Assembly (NCBI GenBank): GCA_019096155.1
Contig: JAHCVI010000002.1
Location: 5,084,001 to 5,148,000, forward strand
Origin: Staphylotrichum longicolle
Taxonomy: Eukaryota; Ascomycota; Sordariomycetes; Sordariales; Chaetomiaceae
Length of the DNA stretch: 64,000 nt
Reading direction: 5' to 3'
The stretch's first letter is position 1. Every line of letters starts with the position of its first letter. Shown in pieces: positions 43,451-54,734 of this stretch. The notes under the pieces are model-generated. The model saw nothing but the letters and a program-made list of their open reading frames with translations. It was not told where the DNA came from and ran no database searches. The position numbers and the translations under genes were made by a program.

Positions 43451-45219
43451 ATAAGAACCTGCTGCTGCCCGCTGCTGGATCCAGGATCCGGGGAGATGGC
43501 GTCCTCTTGGAGTCCCGGCTGATGCACTCAAGTCTCAAAATCCAGACCCAAGGGCGGCACCCGACGTGGTACTCGCCAGGACCACGCGGGGAAGCATTTG
43601 GGTGCTTGTTGTCTTATCTCTGGATCTACACTTCCGACGCGTCTCGGGGGCGAGGGCCAACCGTCGTGTTGGCCCAAATCAGATGTCCTGGTTGAAGGAC
43701 ATCCCGCGAGATGCACCTGTCTCCCACAGCTTGCATCGCAGACGGTCTTCAGCCATCGGCCCGGGAAAGGTTTTGATTTTCTGGAGATCTCAGCGTTGTG
43801 TTGTGGGCGTTTTCCTGGGAAACCATCTCGGGCGCTGTCGGGTCCGTATCCAAACGTTCGACTGGAGGTGATAAGACGACATTCCGTTCCGCACACCACC
43901 CCGGTACCTATTGGCTGGAATACGTCAATCAATGATACTGATAAGGACTGTGAAACCAGCATGCCTCAGCTTGCCATGTTTCGGAGATAACGTCCGGGCG
44001 GAGATAAACCAACCCTCAAGGGCCCTCCATCTCCTTTGTTACTGTTGTTGATCCATCAACTGTGAGAAATGATCTTGTGAATACCTTCAACCAAGCAGGC
44101 TCGCCGACATCACGAGAGACGGAGACCGGAAAACGGGAGGCTGATTGAGTGCCCTTTGCAACCTTGCAGACCAGCGCAACGGACCTCTGTCAGACTCGAG
44201 GTCCTCACTCCTGGACCGCCGTTTTTCAGTCCTCCCGATGCCGGCGGCTGTGAAAGGTCTGACTCTCCCGGTCAGCTGGTTCGTAGACGGTGCCTGTCGA
44301 AATCTTCACTGAGAGGTCAAGACCAAGTCCGCGGACAAGGCTGGAGTCGTACCAAAGTGGCGTGAGTTTCCACGCGGAACCCCAGTGACGACGGATGTCC
44401 CACAGCAAGCTGACAGTGATGCCGCCTTTCATGCGGGACCCCGCGGGCGATGGCAGCGCGGAGAAACACGGTTCCTGGGCGATTTAAAGTGGTTGCATAG
44501 CCGCGGGCGAGATGGCATCTCGTGCATAGAAAGAGCGGGATGAGTGTTTCTAACTCCGAGGCTGAGACATGAACAGGCAACATTCCGGAAAAGGATAATG
44601 ACGTGAGGTCGAAAGCCTAAGAGTTGCCGTCCATCACCTGCATTCTCTTGAGCGACTCTCATCTTTCGTCCTGCATTCGCGTATTAGCATGTGAAGAAAC
44701 TTACGATCGTGTTTCTCCCGGCGCTCCGGCGTGCCAATCAGATCCGTTTCGGAGACCGCTCAAAGGAAGACAGAGACACGTGATGATAACTAGAGAAGAA
44801 TTTCGGCCTGGTTCAGAGCTTCAGTCCATTGAGACGTGTGAAAATTTGGGAGCGGACCCCGGACCACAAAAACCTGGAGAGCTGTTGAGTGCATATGGCC
44901 TCGGAATGGAACATAAGGCACGCCATACCGAGCGGTCCAGACCTCTTGAGGGCAGAAGCGGCATTTGGGTTCCGTCATTGGCGCATTTGGCTGTATCGTG
45001 GATGCTCTCGGAAACTGGTAGTCGGTTCAAGTCGTTTGGGACAAAAGCTCCGGTCGGGTGCTCGGCTTCTCGACTCTGCGGGGTCATGAAATCGCAACCG
45101 TCGGCCCGTCAAGTGTCTGATGCAGTGTATTGCCGTCTATCGATGCCAGCTTCCACCGCGTCCGCATATGTACACGACGAACTCTTTGTCTCGCCCGTCA
45201 CTCGGCCGCCCCTTCTCCC
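43451..45219. other. Intergenic region, no gene seen
   Basis: About 1.8 kb. Frames here, for example 44,624-45,310 on the plus strand, lack domains, and that one overlaps the real NDUFB7 exons on the other strand. Confidence 0.5.
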
Positions 45220-45638
45220 TCAGTTGCTGCGCGCGCCGCCCTTGGCCGCCCTCAACTCGTCCATCTTTGCGACCCTCTGCTTGAACTCGACGTATTGGCA
45301 TTTCTCGTAGCTGTGTCTCTCGTCCTGCGGCAGACAGTGTCAGTCGGTGGGGTCACGTCTACGACCCAGATGCTCTTCTCTGCCCCGGTCCTCGGCGGGA
45401 TGCAGTCAGGCGCAAATCGTACCTCGCACTTCCACGGCATGAACCAGGTCTCGAATCGGCAGCGGTTGAGGGGGATGAGCAGGTGGCCGCAGCTGTCGCG
45501 GTACTGAATGGGAAGCTTCGCATCGCGCATCTCCTCGCGGGTCGCCCCTGGTGTCGTCTGTCAGCGCATTGTCTTCCTGGGGGTGAATGTTGCGGTCGTT
45601 GACATACGCCTCGGGGTCTCGGCTGATTCTGACGCCAT
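45220..45638 (-). CDS. NDUFB7: NADH:ubiquinone oxidoreductase subunit NDUFB7/B18 (mitochondrial complex I)
   Basis: Three small exons, 45638-45608, 45547-45423 and 45324-45220, join to 86 residues. Introns (GTATGT...CCAG, 60 nt; GTACGA...GCAG, 98 nt) keep phase. The spliced product has RDSCGHLLIPLNRCRFE and KCEDERHSYEKCQY, the twin CX9C pair of the CHCH fold that is oxidised in the intermembrane space by the Mia40 pathway. This is the accessory B18 subunit of the distal membrane arm of complex I. The basic C-terminus (KMDELRAAKGGARSN) is typical. Length is within the normal range for fungal orthologues. No single open frame reveals the gene; it is visible only after splicing. Confidence 0.92.
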
Positions 45639-48286
45639 GATGGGCTGCAATTGAGCGGCTGCGACGACAATTGCGAGGGTTGAAGGTCGTGGTGTTGAGG
45701 TTCGTTCGAAGCTCTGACGCCCACAACGAAAGTGGAGCTGCACACATCTCGGGCCTCAGGCACAAGTGGGACTTGCCTACCCTCACGTGCTCCTGCACGT
45801 GATTCTTTCCAGAGATCTGGAATCCCCTCAACATTCATCTCAAACAGGCAGTCGCCTTAACAGCCGCAATCTCCACTTTTTCTTTTTCACAGTTTCTCAT
45901 CAAACGGACCCTCCGTGAGACTTCCTTTCCAATATATGGCGCCGCATTTTTGCACTATCGGTAGCCTACTACGTTAAATTGCGTTTATACTTGTCTGCTT
46001 GCGTTCGACGATATCTATGTCGTTGTCGCGAACTTCGCTGGGAACTTGTGGAGACCCCCGTAATCGCCATTTGCGTCCTTTCCAGTTTGCTCTTTCTTAC
46101 CTTGTGGGTTGGTCCAATGGGTCTGGGTCAACCGCCGGGCCATCTCCATGCGATTTTGTACCCAGCAAACTCGTCATCCTGCTCAGGCTGGATTTGATAA
46201 CTCAACTGATGCGTGTTGCCAAAAAGCGAGTCTGCGACGTCGGTCCAAGGGAAGTAGAAGACAATGCGGAAGAGCTCAGGCGCGTGCTCCTGTTTCAGTG
46301 CCCACAAAAAAAGTGCTGACAAGCTAGAGAGTGAGATGGGTCACCAAGACATCTTGTCTTTAGCAACTTCCTGGTTGCAGATGAAGTGCGTGAAGTACCA
46401 AACTAGTTGACCTTGGACAGATGATCTGATACTGCTGCAATCTTTCTGTGACGCACGACGGCTGTATGGAATATCTTGAAAAGGGGTGGTCTAAGTGGAG
46501 GTTGCAAAATACGGCTGTCACTTACCTTACTGTTTGACCCCAGCTTTAGGTACTCCGTCATGATGGTCAGTTATAAGCTACAGAGGGCTCACACGCGCCT
46601 CCAGGGCGCCCGATTTTGAAAAAACCACGACTGGTCTGCATGCAGTTTCGTTGTTCTCAGAAAATGAGACCTCGGGTCTCGTCGCCGCTGCCTGGGACAG
46701 ACACCCTGGGTATGACAGGAGGTATCCAGAGACAATGACTCTGGTGTTGGAACAAAGTCGAGGTCAGTGACGAGAGATCAACAAAGTGCAAAGTCAACAT
46801 CTTCTCAAGAACAGAAACCAAGCCTTGGACGAGAATGCAGCTCGGTGCAGCTCCAAACATGGGAAAGGGCGCCTTTCGGATATCAGGACCAAGCTAGGTG
46901 GCCTGGATTTATTTTTGGATGAATGGCAAGCCGCCACTGGAGTCTGGACCAAGCTTCGGATGGTTCCGGCTTACGGAGAGTAGCTGGCAGCTGGAGGTCG
47001 CGGGGTCTGGGGCTTGTTCGTGTTCCCTAGTGGCTCTCGATGGGTTGGCGCCGAGAAGCGACCGTCATCCGAACCCGCTCTCTGGTTGTGTCTGAAAGAC
47101 TGCGTTCGATGTACTGCCAGCCCAACCCTTCTCGTGTTCGGTTCCCTTGTCCACTCCAGGCGCACAGCCTACTGATGGTTGACTTAATGTGTCTCCGGGG
47201 GCTTGTGCTGCGCATTTGTACTTCACACTGCATCTATCGGCCCTTCCGAAGGGTGAGCAGGTTGTCTGGGTCCACGCCACAGGACATCGCGGGCCACCTC
47301 GAGAAGGTCTCTTTTGCCACAAACTTGGCCTGTACCCGACGTGACAGAGATCAGCCAGGGACGATCGTTCTCCGTCCCACTCGAGTCCGACTCTGCTTGC
47401 TGCACTGCAGTGTGACGATATCCGCCACTGCCTCTGCCTATCCCCTGACTCCCCTTATTCGATGAACAGTCCGTATCTGTAATCATTGGAAAAGCCGTCC
47501 TTGGTCCTGCTTTTCCGGCCCTCCAAAGACTGCTGTATTACATACATCCAATACGATGGATTCCTTACCTTACACTGCACCACAGGCCCTTGTCCCGGTG
47601 GCTCTGCATCCCCATGTTGGAGCAGCACTGCACAATACCTCCATGTCTGGAATTATTCGCCTCAATGTCATGGATGTTGGCAATTCAGCTGGCCTTTTTG
47701 GGCGATCCTGCGCATGCCGAGATCCGCGACGAGTCCCAGCTCGCCCCCCTACCCTATCAGGGGCTTCTGATGCTTACGTCTGAGACCGTCTGACCTGTAA
47801 TGCGAGTGTAATGCGTAGACGGCAAGCCGTTCTCGGGCCAACCGGGCAAACCTCCGGGCAAACTCCCCACAGGCCAGGGGCAATGCCTGGCTCTGGATGG
47901 TTCTCAGGGGTAGACCATGGTTCGGCGCCATCGAGGGAGACCTTTTCTTCTTTGAAAGTGGATCAATGCTAATCTCAGAATTTCCATCTGCCTGGTGATG
48001 GATTGGCACCTATGGCGTCTCAGCATGTTCTTTGCCCTTCGACGAGGCCAAAGTACGTCCATGGCGCCTTTGTCCCTATGCTCTTGATACATCTCCGTTG
48101 CCTATAAATACAGTATTGCCCGGGGTATCACCTGCACACAGTTCTCACTGCTACTCCAAGAAGAGGTCTTTTGCTTGAGGTCTTTCCAGAAACCGCTGGA
48201 CAGTCCCGTCGTCACCACCACCGTTACCGGCACACCTATCAGGTGTTGCTTGATTAGTCCAGCCCACGACAGCTTGACACCTCACA
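45639..48286. other. Intergenic region, no gene seen
   Basis: About 2.6 kb with scattered short frames lacking domains. The last few hundred bases (pyrimidine-rich from about 48,150) are probably the leader of the TmpA-like gene, with a TATAAATA at about 48,103-48,110. Confidence 0.45.
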
Positions 48287-50313
48287 ATGGCCTCTTTATC
48301 ACAAACCCTGACACCCCCAAGCCGCCCTCCACGCCCAGAGTCTCCCGTTCCTACCGTCCCTCCTTGTCGAGCCAAGATGTCTCGTTGTCCCACACCAACT
48401 CCCATCAATCAACTCCCCTGCGACATAGACCGTCCAGCCACTTTGTCGCCTTTCCTAAATCAGCTCTACCCAGTCGTTGACAACGAAGAGCCGGAGAATT
48501 CGGACTGCGAGTCTGACTGCGGCGGTGAGGAAATTGGGATACCACTATCTAGGAGCAAGTATGCTGGGGGGAGTTGCGCCGGCTTCAGCTATCCCCCGCG
48601 TGATGTTGAAGAAGCAGGGGCATCCATCGGCTTCCCCTCAAACATCATCAACTCCTCTTCTGTCACTCTTACAGGCACGCCTCGCTTTGAAACTAAGGGT
48701 TTCAAAGTCCCTACGCTTCCTGAGACAGACCCGTTCGTGAGCCATGGTCTCGACAAGTCGCCCCTCCCACCCAAGAAAGGGCCAAGATTCTACCGCTACA
48801 TGAGATGGAACTTTGGCTCCGTCTATCGCCGCATTTTCTCTCTCGTCTACCTTGCCAACATCATCACGCTCGTCGTTCTTATTGCCCGGTACGCCATATC
48901 AGCGGATCGATCCAAGTTCACCTACCAGCAAGCCAGCATCGCCGTGACAGGCAACATCCTGGCTGTTGTCACGGTCCGCAACGAGCACATGGTCAATGGC
49001 ATGTTCTGGGTATTTGGTACTTGGTCCAAGAACCTTCCCCTCGGGTTCCGCACCCTCGCCGCCAAGGTGTATTCATACGGTGGGATTCACAGCGCCGGTG
49101 CTGTTTCCGCCACGTTCTGGTACATCACTTTCCTCGTCCTCTTGACCATGGAGTTTCAGAAAGCGGAATCCCTCACCGTCAGCCGTAGCTACATCTACCT
49201 GGTCAGCTACGTTATCTTGCTCCTGCTCGTGTCCATGCTCGTCTCGGCACATCCCCACCTGCGCCGCACGATGCACAACTGGTTTGAAGGCATCCATCGC
49301 TGCATGGGCTGGCTCGCCATCCTGCTCTTCTGGGCACAGGCCATGCTTCTCGCCGTGGACTCAACCCAAACCAGCGGTACCTCCTTTGGAAAGACCCTGC
49401 TTGTCTCACCCAACTTCTGGATGCTCATTCCCATCACTCTCTTGATCGCCTACCCCTGGACGCGCCTCCGCCTCCGCCCCGTCGAGGCCGAGGTCCTCTC
49501 CCAACACTGCGTCAAGCTCAACTTTACGTACCGCAACGTGCACTTTGGCCAAGCCGTCCGCCTTACCGACGCCCCGCTCAGAGAAACCCACGCTTTCGGC
49601 GTCATCCCTTTCCCCGCCGTCCCAGCGCCCATGAAGCACGATCAAGGGTCCACCGACTACACCCACACCGAGAAAGGCCCCCTTCCCTCCAAGGAAAACA
49701 ACAACAACCACAGTGACTATTCCCACGACTCCAACCCCTCGCTCGCCGCCCTCAAACACCACGCCCTCACCTCCCCGACCACGGCCGGCCAACTCACCCA
49801 CGCCGGCGAGCGCGGCTTCTCCGTCATCATCTCCAACGCGGGCGACTGGACCAAAAAGATCATCGCCTGCCCGCCCACCCACATCTACACGCGCGCGCCC
49901 CGCAGTTCGGCGTGATGCGCTGCGCGGGTCTCTTCAGCCCCTGCGTGGTCGTCGCCACGGGGTCCGGCATCGCCCCCTGCCTCAGCCTCTTCGTGGAGCG
50001 CCCGACCACCCGGTGCGCATCATCTGGTCGACCAAGGACCCCGTCAAGACGTACGGGCGGCAGGTGGTCGAGCTGGTGTACAAGACGGATCCGAGGCCGT
50101 GGTGATTGATACGAGCCTGGGCGGAAGGGCGCGCCGAGGCCGGATCTGGTCAAGCTGGCGTATAGGGTGTGGGAGCAGGGGAGGGAGGTGGGAGGGGTCA
50201 GGATGAAGGGGGAGGCGGTGGTGATTATCTCGAATCAGAAAGTCACGAAGAAGGTGGTGTATGGACTGGAGACGCGAGGGGTGCCCGCTTACGGGGCCAT
50301 TTTTGACTCTTGA
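48287..50313 (+). pseudogene. TmpA-like transmembrane flavoprotein (ferric-reductase-related), C-terminus broken by frameshifts
   Basis: The frame from ATG 48287 is intact for 542 codons. It has a Ser/Pro-rich cytosolic N-terminus, then about six membrane segments starting near residue 185 (YRRIFSLVYLANIITLVVLI), including GIHSAGAVSATFWY and GIHRCMGWLAILLFWAQAML. The FAD/NAD-binding part should follow, but it is scattered over three frames: QFGVMRCAGLFSP...ATGSGIAPCLSLFVE, then PDHPVRIIWSTKDPVKTYG, then VVIDTSLGGR, then RPDLVKLAYRVWEQG to AIFDS and TGA at 50,313. Changes fall near 49,897, 50,008, 50,097 and 50,130. No splice sites explain them. TmpA of Aspergillus is a membrane flavoprotein needed for conidiation signalling. 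As read here the protein stops at 49,915 and would lack nucleotide binding. Confidence 0.78.
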
Positions 50314-50837
50314 AATGTGCCAATCCTTTTTGGTGTTGCTGTGGTTTGATGGGTTACTCAGGCACTAGACACTTGTGTGAGTTTAGATGAGAAATTTCCA
50401 GGTTGAATCAGGCAGTGTGACTTGGAGCAGTAGCTGTATTAGAAAACAAACATCCAGGGGCACCCGCCTTCACGGGTCGAGTTATTCCGCTTCGTGCCGG
50501 GTCGCAAACGCAGTAAGGAATGTTTGACCCAAATATAACGTGAAATTTGTCTCAAGCGGCGAGTATGCATCCCAAAACAATATAGTTACTTGAAAACAAA
50601 CTTCTTTGTCCCCTTGACTTGATTGGAACAGCTCAGAACTGCAACGTTTCCGGACAGCATCTTTTGTCACAGTGAGAACAAAGACCGGGATTCGGCATGT
50701 GAATGGGGGTCAACCCCCATTGAGGAGACTCGAAAGTTCCAAGGTAAAATGTTAAATTCAAACCCTCAACTTCAATTGTCCAAACGACTGCACTTGAGCT
50801 CCAACCTTGCACACTCATTGACCGCATTTGAATCACG
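50314..50837. other. Intergenic, no gene seen
   Basis: About 520 bp of AT-richer sequence. Promoter of the kinase-like gene. Confidence 0.5.
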
Positions 50838-52622
50838 ATGTCGTCGGTACCCTCCTTCAAGTATTTCCATCACACGCTTGTTTTCTACCCCTTGCAAAAC
50901 CCCGAGATTGCTTCGAGACGACATCTCCGCGAAGATGAGAATCACGAATCGTCCCGATACCTGCGCCAGCGCTCCAACGGCTTCATCTTTCTCCGTTGGC
51001 TGCAGAACAGCCCAAAAACCCCGGATGCGGTGGTTGGCCTCTTTGCCAGCGTCGACCGGCCGCAGGAACTGGTCGTGATCAAGAAACTCACGGCACTCAT
51101 TCGGCCTCACTTCGCCGCCGATGCACTCCACCCGATGGCGGCCGAGATTGAGCAGTGCACGCTGAGCAACGCAGACCCGCTTGTCCAGCGCCAGTTGCCG
51201 CTCTTCCATGATAACATGGGACCAATGCCCTTTCCCAAGATGTACGCGTTCCAGGTCCACAACACAGGAGTTGGAGCAGAGGGGGAGGACGACGGCGCGC
51301 CGCGGCTCCAGGGCGCCGATGTCACACTCTTCTACAAGTACTACAGCGGGGGTTCGCTCCGGGACTTCTGGCAAGCTTACCGAGATGCTGGCAGGAGGGT
51401 ACCCGAGGGCTTCATCTGGCACTTCATTTCCCAGGTGTGCCGGGCCCTGTCGTGGATGCACACAGGCAACGTCCCGTCGAGAGAGTACAACTTGTTCAAC
51501 CAGAACGACATCGGAAAGTTGGGAGTCACAGTGAACCGCGCGGAAAAGGCGGCCGGCTGGGAGGCGCTCTGCCACCTGGACATGCACATGGGCAACATCT
51601 GGCTGCATTACCCGAGCGACGAGGAGAAGAAGGCCGACCCCCGACTCGAGCAGTTCACGGATGCGCTGCCGCAAATCATCATTGGAGATTTTGGCTTCTC
51701 AATGCAAGCCCAAAACGACCGTGTGGATTTCTTTTGGCACGAGGAGAACCCGGGTGTCCCAGAGCCCGAGACGATGAGGGACAAAGCCGACCTCGCCTCC
51801 CATCTGTGGCATTTGCTCAAACTTCAAGTCTCAGACGACGAACGCATGGACTATGTGACAAACAAAGTTTTCAAAACCGTTCCGTATGACGGGGCAGACA
51901 TGTACGACTTGAACCAGTGGATGCCCAACAACTACAGCAGAAATCTGGGGATATGCTGGGACGCACTCCGCAAGCTCCGCTCCCTGGACGCCAGCCACCA
52001 GTTCTTCGAAAACATGCCGAAAACGACGAAGGAGGACTGGGCCCGGCTCCCGCTCAACGACTTTGTGTACGGCACCATGATCGCCATGGCGGACCTCTAC
52101 CTGGACCGCTATGTCGGCAGCGGCCAGGAGGAGTCGGTCCAGTGGACGCAGCCACGCAGCCCGTGCATGCCTTACCACAGCGTGTGGCGCAACCCCAAGC
52201 AGCATCGGTGGGATTGGGCGAGGGTCGACGGGCATCTAAGCAGGGCGAGAGAGACCAAGTTCACGGCTTACCGTCGGGAGTGTGTCAAGACGCGCCAGGC
52301 GCACATCATTGGCGCCGGAACACCCGAGAGGGAGCTGGACCAGGTTGAATTCGGTCCCTCCCAGTCAGGACAGCCAGCAGGATCAGCAGCATCGGCGCAA
52401 TCATCCCTGGTTGGGAGCGGGCCCAGGAGTACCCTGCCGGATTATGAGGACTCGATCAATGAAGATGCTGCCGCTGACGACCAAGTTCAGGCGCGCCGTG
52501 CCACCGTGCAACCACAGCGGGTGGAGTTCACGTCACCGACAGGTTCCATTGAAGACCGCAAACGGGAGAGGCACCATCAAAGGGTGTATGCGCAGAAATG
52601 CCGTGAGAGGGGACTTGTGTAA
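50838..52622 (+). CDS. Protein-kinase-like fold protein
   Basis: 594 residues in one exon. Kinase marks are in order: VVIKK near residues 79-83 (ATP-binding Lys), YYSGGSLRDFW near 169-178 (hinge and following helix), HLDMHMGN at 247-253 (catalytic loop, HRD changed to HLD, Asn253 kept) and DFG at 284-286. An acidic insertion and low-complexity linker precede a basic C-terminus (RKRERHHQRVYAQKCRERG). The key Lys, catalytic Asp, metal-binding Asn and DFG Asp appear present, so activity is possible though the loop is atypical. This matches a fungal-specific kinase-like family. No membrane segment is visible. Its substrate is unknown. Confidence 0.82.
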   Translation: MSSVPSFKYFHHTLVFYPLQNPEIASRRHLREDENHESSRYLRQRSNGFIFLRWLQNSPKTPDAVVGLFASVDRPQELVVIKKLTALIRPHFAADALHPMAAEIEQCTLSNADPLVQRQLPLFHDNMGPMPFPKMYAFQVHNTGVGAEGEDDGAPRLQGADVTLFYKYYSGGSLRDFWQAYRDAGRRVPEGFIWHFISQVCRALSWMHTGNVPSREYNLFNQNDIGKLGVTVNRAEKAAGWEALCHLDMHMGNIWLHYPSDEEKKADPRLEQFTDALPQIIIGDFGFSMQAQNDRVDFFWHEENPGVPEPETMRDKADLASHLWHLLKLQVSDDERMDYVTNKVFKTVPYDGADMYDLNQWMPNNYSRNLGICWDALRKLRSLDASHQFFENMPKTTKEDWARLPLNDFVYGTMIAMADLYLDRYVGSGQEESVQWTQPRSPCMPYHSVWRNPKQHRWDWARVDGHLSRARETKFTAYRRECVKTRQAHIIGAGTPERELDQVEFGPSQSGQPAGSAASAQSSLVGSGPRSTLPDYEDSINEDAAADDQVQARRATVQPQRVEFTSPTGSIEDRKRERHHQRVYAQKCRERGLV

Positions 52623-52775
52623 AGGGGATGTGGCCGGCAGCGGCCCACGGGCACCCCATGGACTGATGTGATGAGGCAATTGTTCTTTTGCGATTTCTGC
52701 CGGGAAGGGAGGGATGAGGGAGGATGAATTCAGTTGCAAGCAAAAAGGACTTGTTTGTTTGGGAGCCAAAAGAGA
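52623..52775. other. Short spacer with tRNA terminator
   Basis: An AAAA at 52,768-52,771 reads TTTT on the minus strand just past the tRNA, a minimal polymerase III terminator. Confidence 0.5.
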
Positions 52776-52862
52776 TGCCTACTACAGGAATCGAACCTGT
52801 GATCTTTGCATGTCGTCGAAGGTGATACAAGTGCAACGCATTAGCCACTATGCTAAGCAGGC
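52776..52862 (-). tRNA. tRNA-Thr (anticodon UGU) with 14-nt intron
   Basis: Read on the minus strand: acceptor GCCTGCT pairs with AGTAGGC (one G-T wobble), followed by discriminator A. The D stem GCAT/ATGC, anticodon stem TTGCA/TGCAA and T stem ACAGG/CCTGT with loop TTCGATT all form. The anticodon loop is CTTGTA, then a 14-nt intron (TCACCTTCGACGAC), then A. The intron sits one base 3' of the anticodon as in canonical nuclear introns. The mature length is 73 nt with discriminator. Anticodon UGU decodes ACA (Thr). Confidence 0.92.
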
Positions 52863-53268
52863 TTTGAAGTTGTTTGTGGCAGTTAAAATTTCCATTTTGA
52901 GTGAGAAAATCCAGCGAGGCATCCCGGAGAGAAGTCATGTCAAGTTGATTCAAGAGGTGAAGGTGCTTTTCCCTTGTTGCGTCTCGACGACGAACAGTTG
53001 TTTACGCTTGTGGTTCGGTGGCAAATCTTACCTACTGGCCCATGTCGTTTCACGGCTTCCATTACACATCATGGACTGCATTTCCAAATGCTGTTGTACC
53101 TAGAAAGCTCGGAATTTTCTTCCCAGCACCTAGGGGTCCAAACAATGTCACTTTGCGAAGCATGCTCTTACAAAGTTTTTCGGTCAGGAGGCTCTCAAGA
53201 GGTGCTCAAGCTCAAAGACAGCTTCAATAAGCCATTTGTCCACTGCCCGTCTTGCTTGTATCGTGACC
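52863..53268. other. Intergenic, no gene seen
   Basis: About 400 bp between the tRNA and the deaminase stop codon. No recognisable element. Confidence 0.5.
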
Positions 53269-53730
53269 TCACTCATGCTCCGAAACCTTCTTTTCCTCCG
53301 CCCTTCCCGTGTTACCATCCTCCCAAATGTACGCATGCACCATCAGGTCCCTTGCCATTGCTTCAACCTCATTCCCTTTTGCATCCACCACAATAACCTT
53401 GATCATCGGGTTGTAGTCGAGTAGCGTCTGCCTGCACCGTCCACAAGGGTTGATGACCCCAAACACATCGCCCTCCCTCCTGCAAACCGCGACGATAGTA
53501 TCGATGTCACTGGCGAGCACACCGCCTGCGGCTGCCGTTCCAAGAACACAAAGCTCGGCACAGGGGCCGCCTGTGAAGTGGTAGACGTTGAGGGCGACAA
53601 ACGTCTTGCCAGAGCGGCTTCGCACCGCGGCGGCAACAGTGTGGTTGTCGTCGGTTGCGGGGATTGAGGCGAAGGCTTGGACGCAGAGCTCAAAGAGCTC
53701 GGGGTCGAGGTGTGATGGCGTCGTCGCCAT
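53269..53730 (-). CDS. Cytidine-deaminase-superfamily protein, blasticidin-S-deaminase-like
   Basis: 153 residues in one exon. Zinc-ligand motifs are GGPCAEL (Cys57, catalytic Glu59) and NPCGRCRQ (Cys96, Cys99). The surrounding NVYHFTGGPCAELCVLGTAAAGG block and the C-terminal HAYIWED strongly resemble fungal blasticidin-S deaminase rather than the housekeeping cytidine deaminase. The usual length of that group is about 130, and this one has a short charged tail (NTGRAEEKKVSEHE). Known function of the family: hydrolytic deamination of a cytosine ring, giving resistance to the nucleoside antibiotic in characterised members. The native substrate here may be blasticidin S-like compounds or ordinary cytidine. 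Soluble, tetrameric fold expected. Confidence 0.88.
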   Translation of the reverse strand: MATTPSHLDPELFELCVQAFASIPATDDNHTVAAAVRSRSGKTFVALNVYHFTGGPCAELCVLGTAAAGGVLASDIDTIVAVCRREGDVFGVINPCGRCRQTLLDYNPMIKVIVVDAKGNEVEAMARDLMVHAYIWEDGNTGRAEEKKVSEHE

Positions 53731-54734
53731 CTTCCAGTGACCAACGTCCGATTATTTTTGTCGGGTAAAGGTTGGAGGACCCAGTGTGGTAATGCGGTAA
53801 TCGATGCCGCTTGCAATTTGCCAAACTTAGGTAGTCAAAAGATACAGAGATTGAGTCTCTTTGTGCTGTAGTAGATCCTTGACATTGAGATGCTAGACAA
53901 CTCGCATGCACAAGAAACGACGAACATGCTGCAAATATTCCAGTTCGGCATGACTCATCTCGCCGTCTCTCCACCAATGGTCTGTCAATCTCCCCAACCA
54001 CGACAAGAATCTACACTTTACAACGAACAAAACGCAGGAACGCCATCTTAACACTGAGAACGGGCAGCCCTGGAGAGGTTGAATGAGACGAGACATTGAG
54101 CAAAAGGTGGCTGCCAACCCCTGTTTGGGAGGGGCGGGTTTAGGGGCAGCCCTGGCTGCCCGGCAGGTGAGCACCATCGGCGATTTCTTATCATTTACTT
54201 CAAGTTCTCTGCTTGGGGACTCGGAAGTGATACATCCAACACACCCAGAAGTGGTCTTGGTTACTTTATCATCCTAAACGCCTGCTCTTTGGCGCTGTTT
54301 GTTCTTAAAAATCATTTCCGGTATTGAGAGCATCATGGATTCACATGACGTTGAGTGTCAGATGTCTCATCAACTGATACCGGTAAGTAAGTACCGTGTA
54401 CACCACGGGAATAAACAAAAAGCACAATCTCATGCATCAACTTCCTTCTTTACTGCGCCGCTCGCTTGTTCCGCCGATGTAGGTGGATGTGAACCACACT
54501 CAGGCAGCTTCGAGGGGCTTAGAAGGAATTGAATCCATGTCATGCCAACGAAGCTGACAAACGTCATTGACGGTCATCGGCGATTAGCAAAGTCTCGGAG
54601 ATGCCTTTTACAAATCGAGACAACAATAATCCTAAAACGCTCAACTTGTGTGGCTGTCAACCATCCTTTACTGGACGCCTTGGGTGAGCAACATGCAACA
54701 TCTGGCACGGCTTTAAAGTACCTTAATACCAACC
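53731..54734. other. Intergenic, no gene seen
   Basis: About 1 kb holding the divergent promoters of the deaminase and the cupin gene. No domain-bearing frame. Confidence 0.5.
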
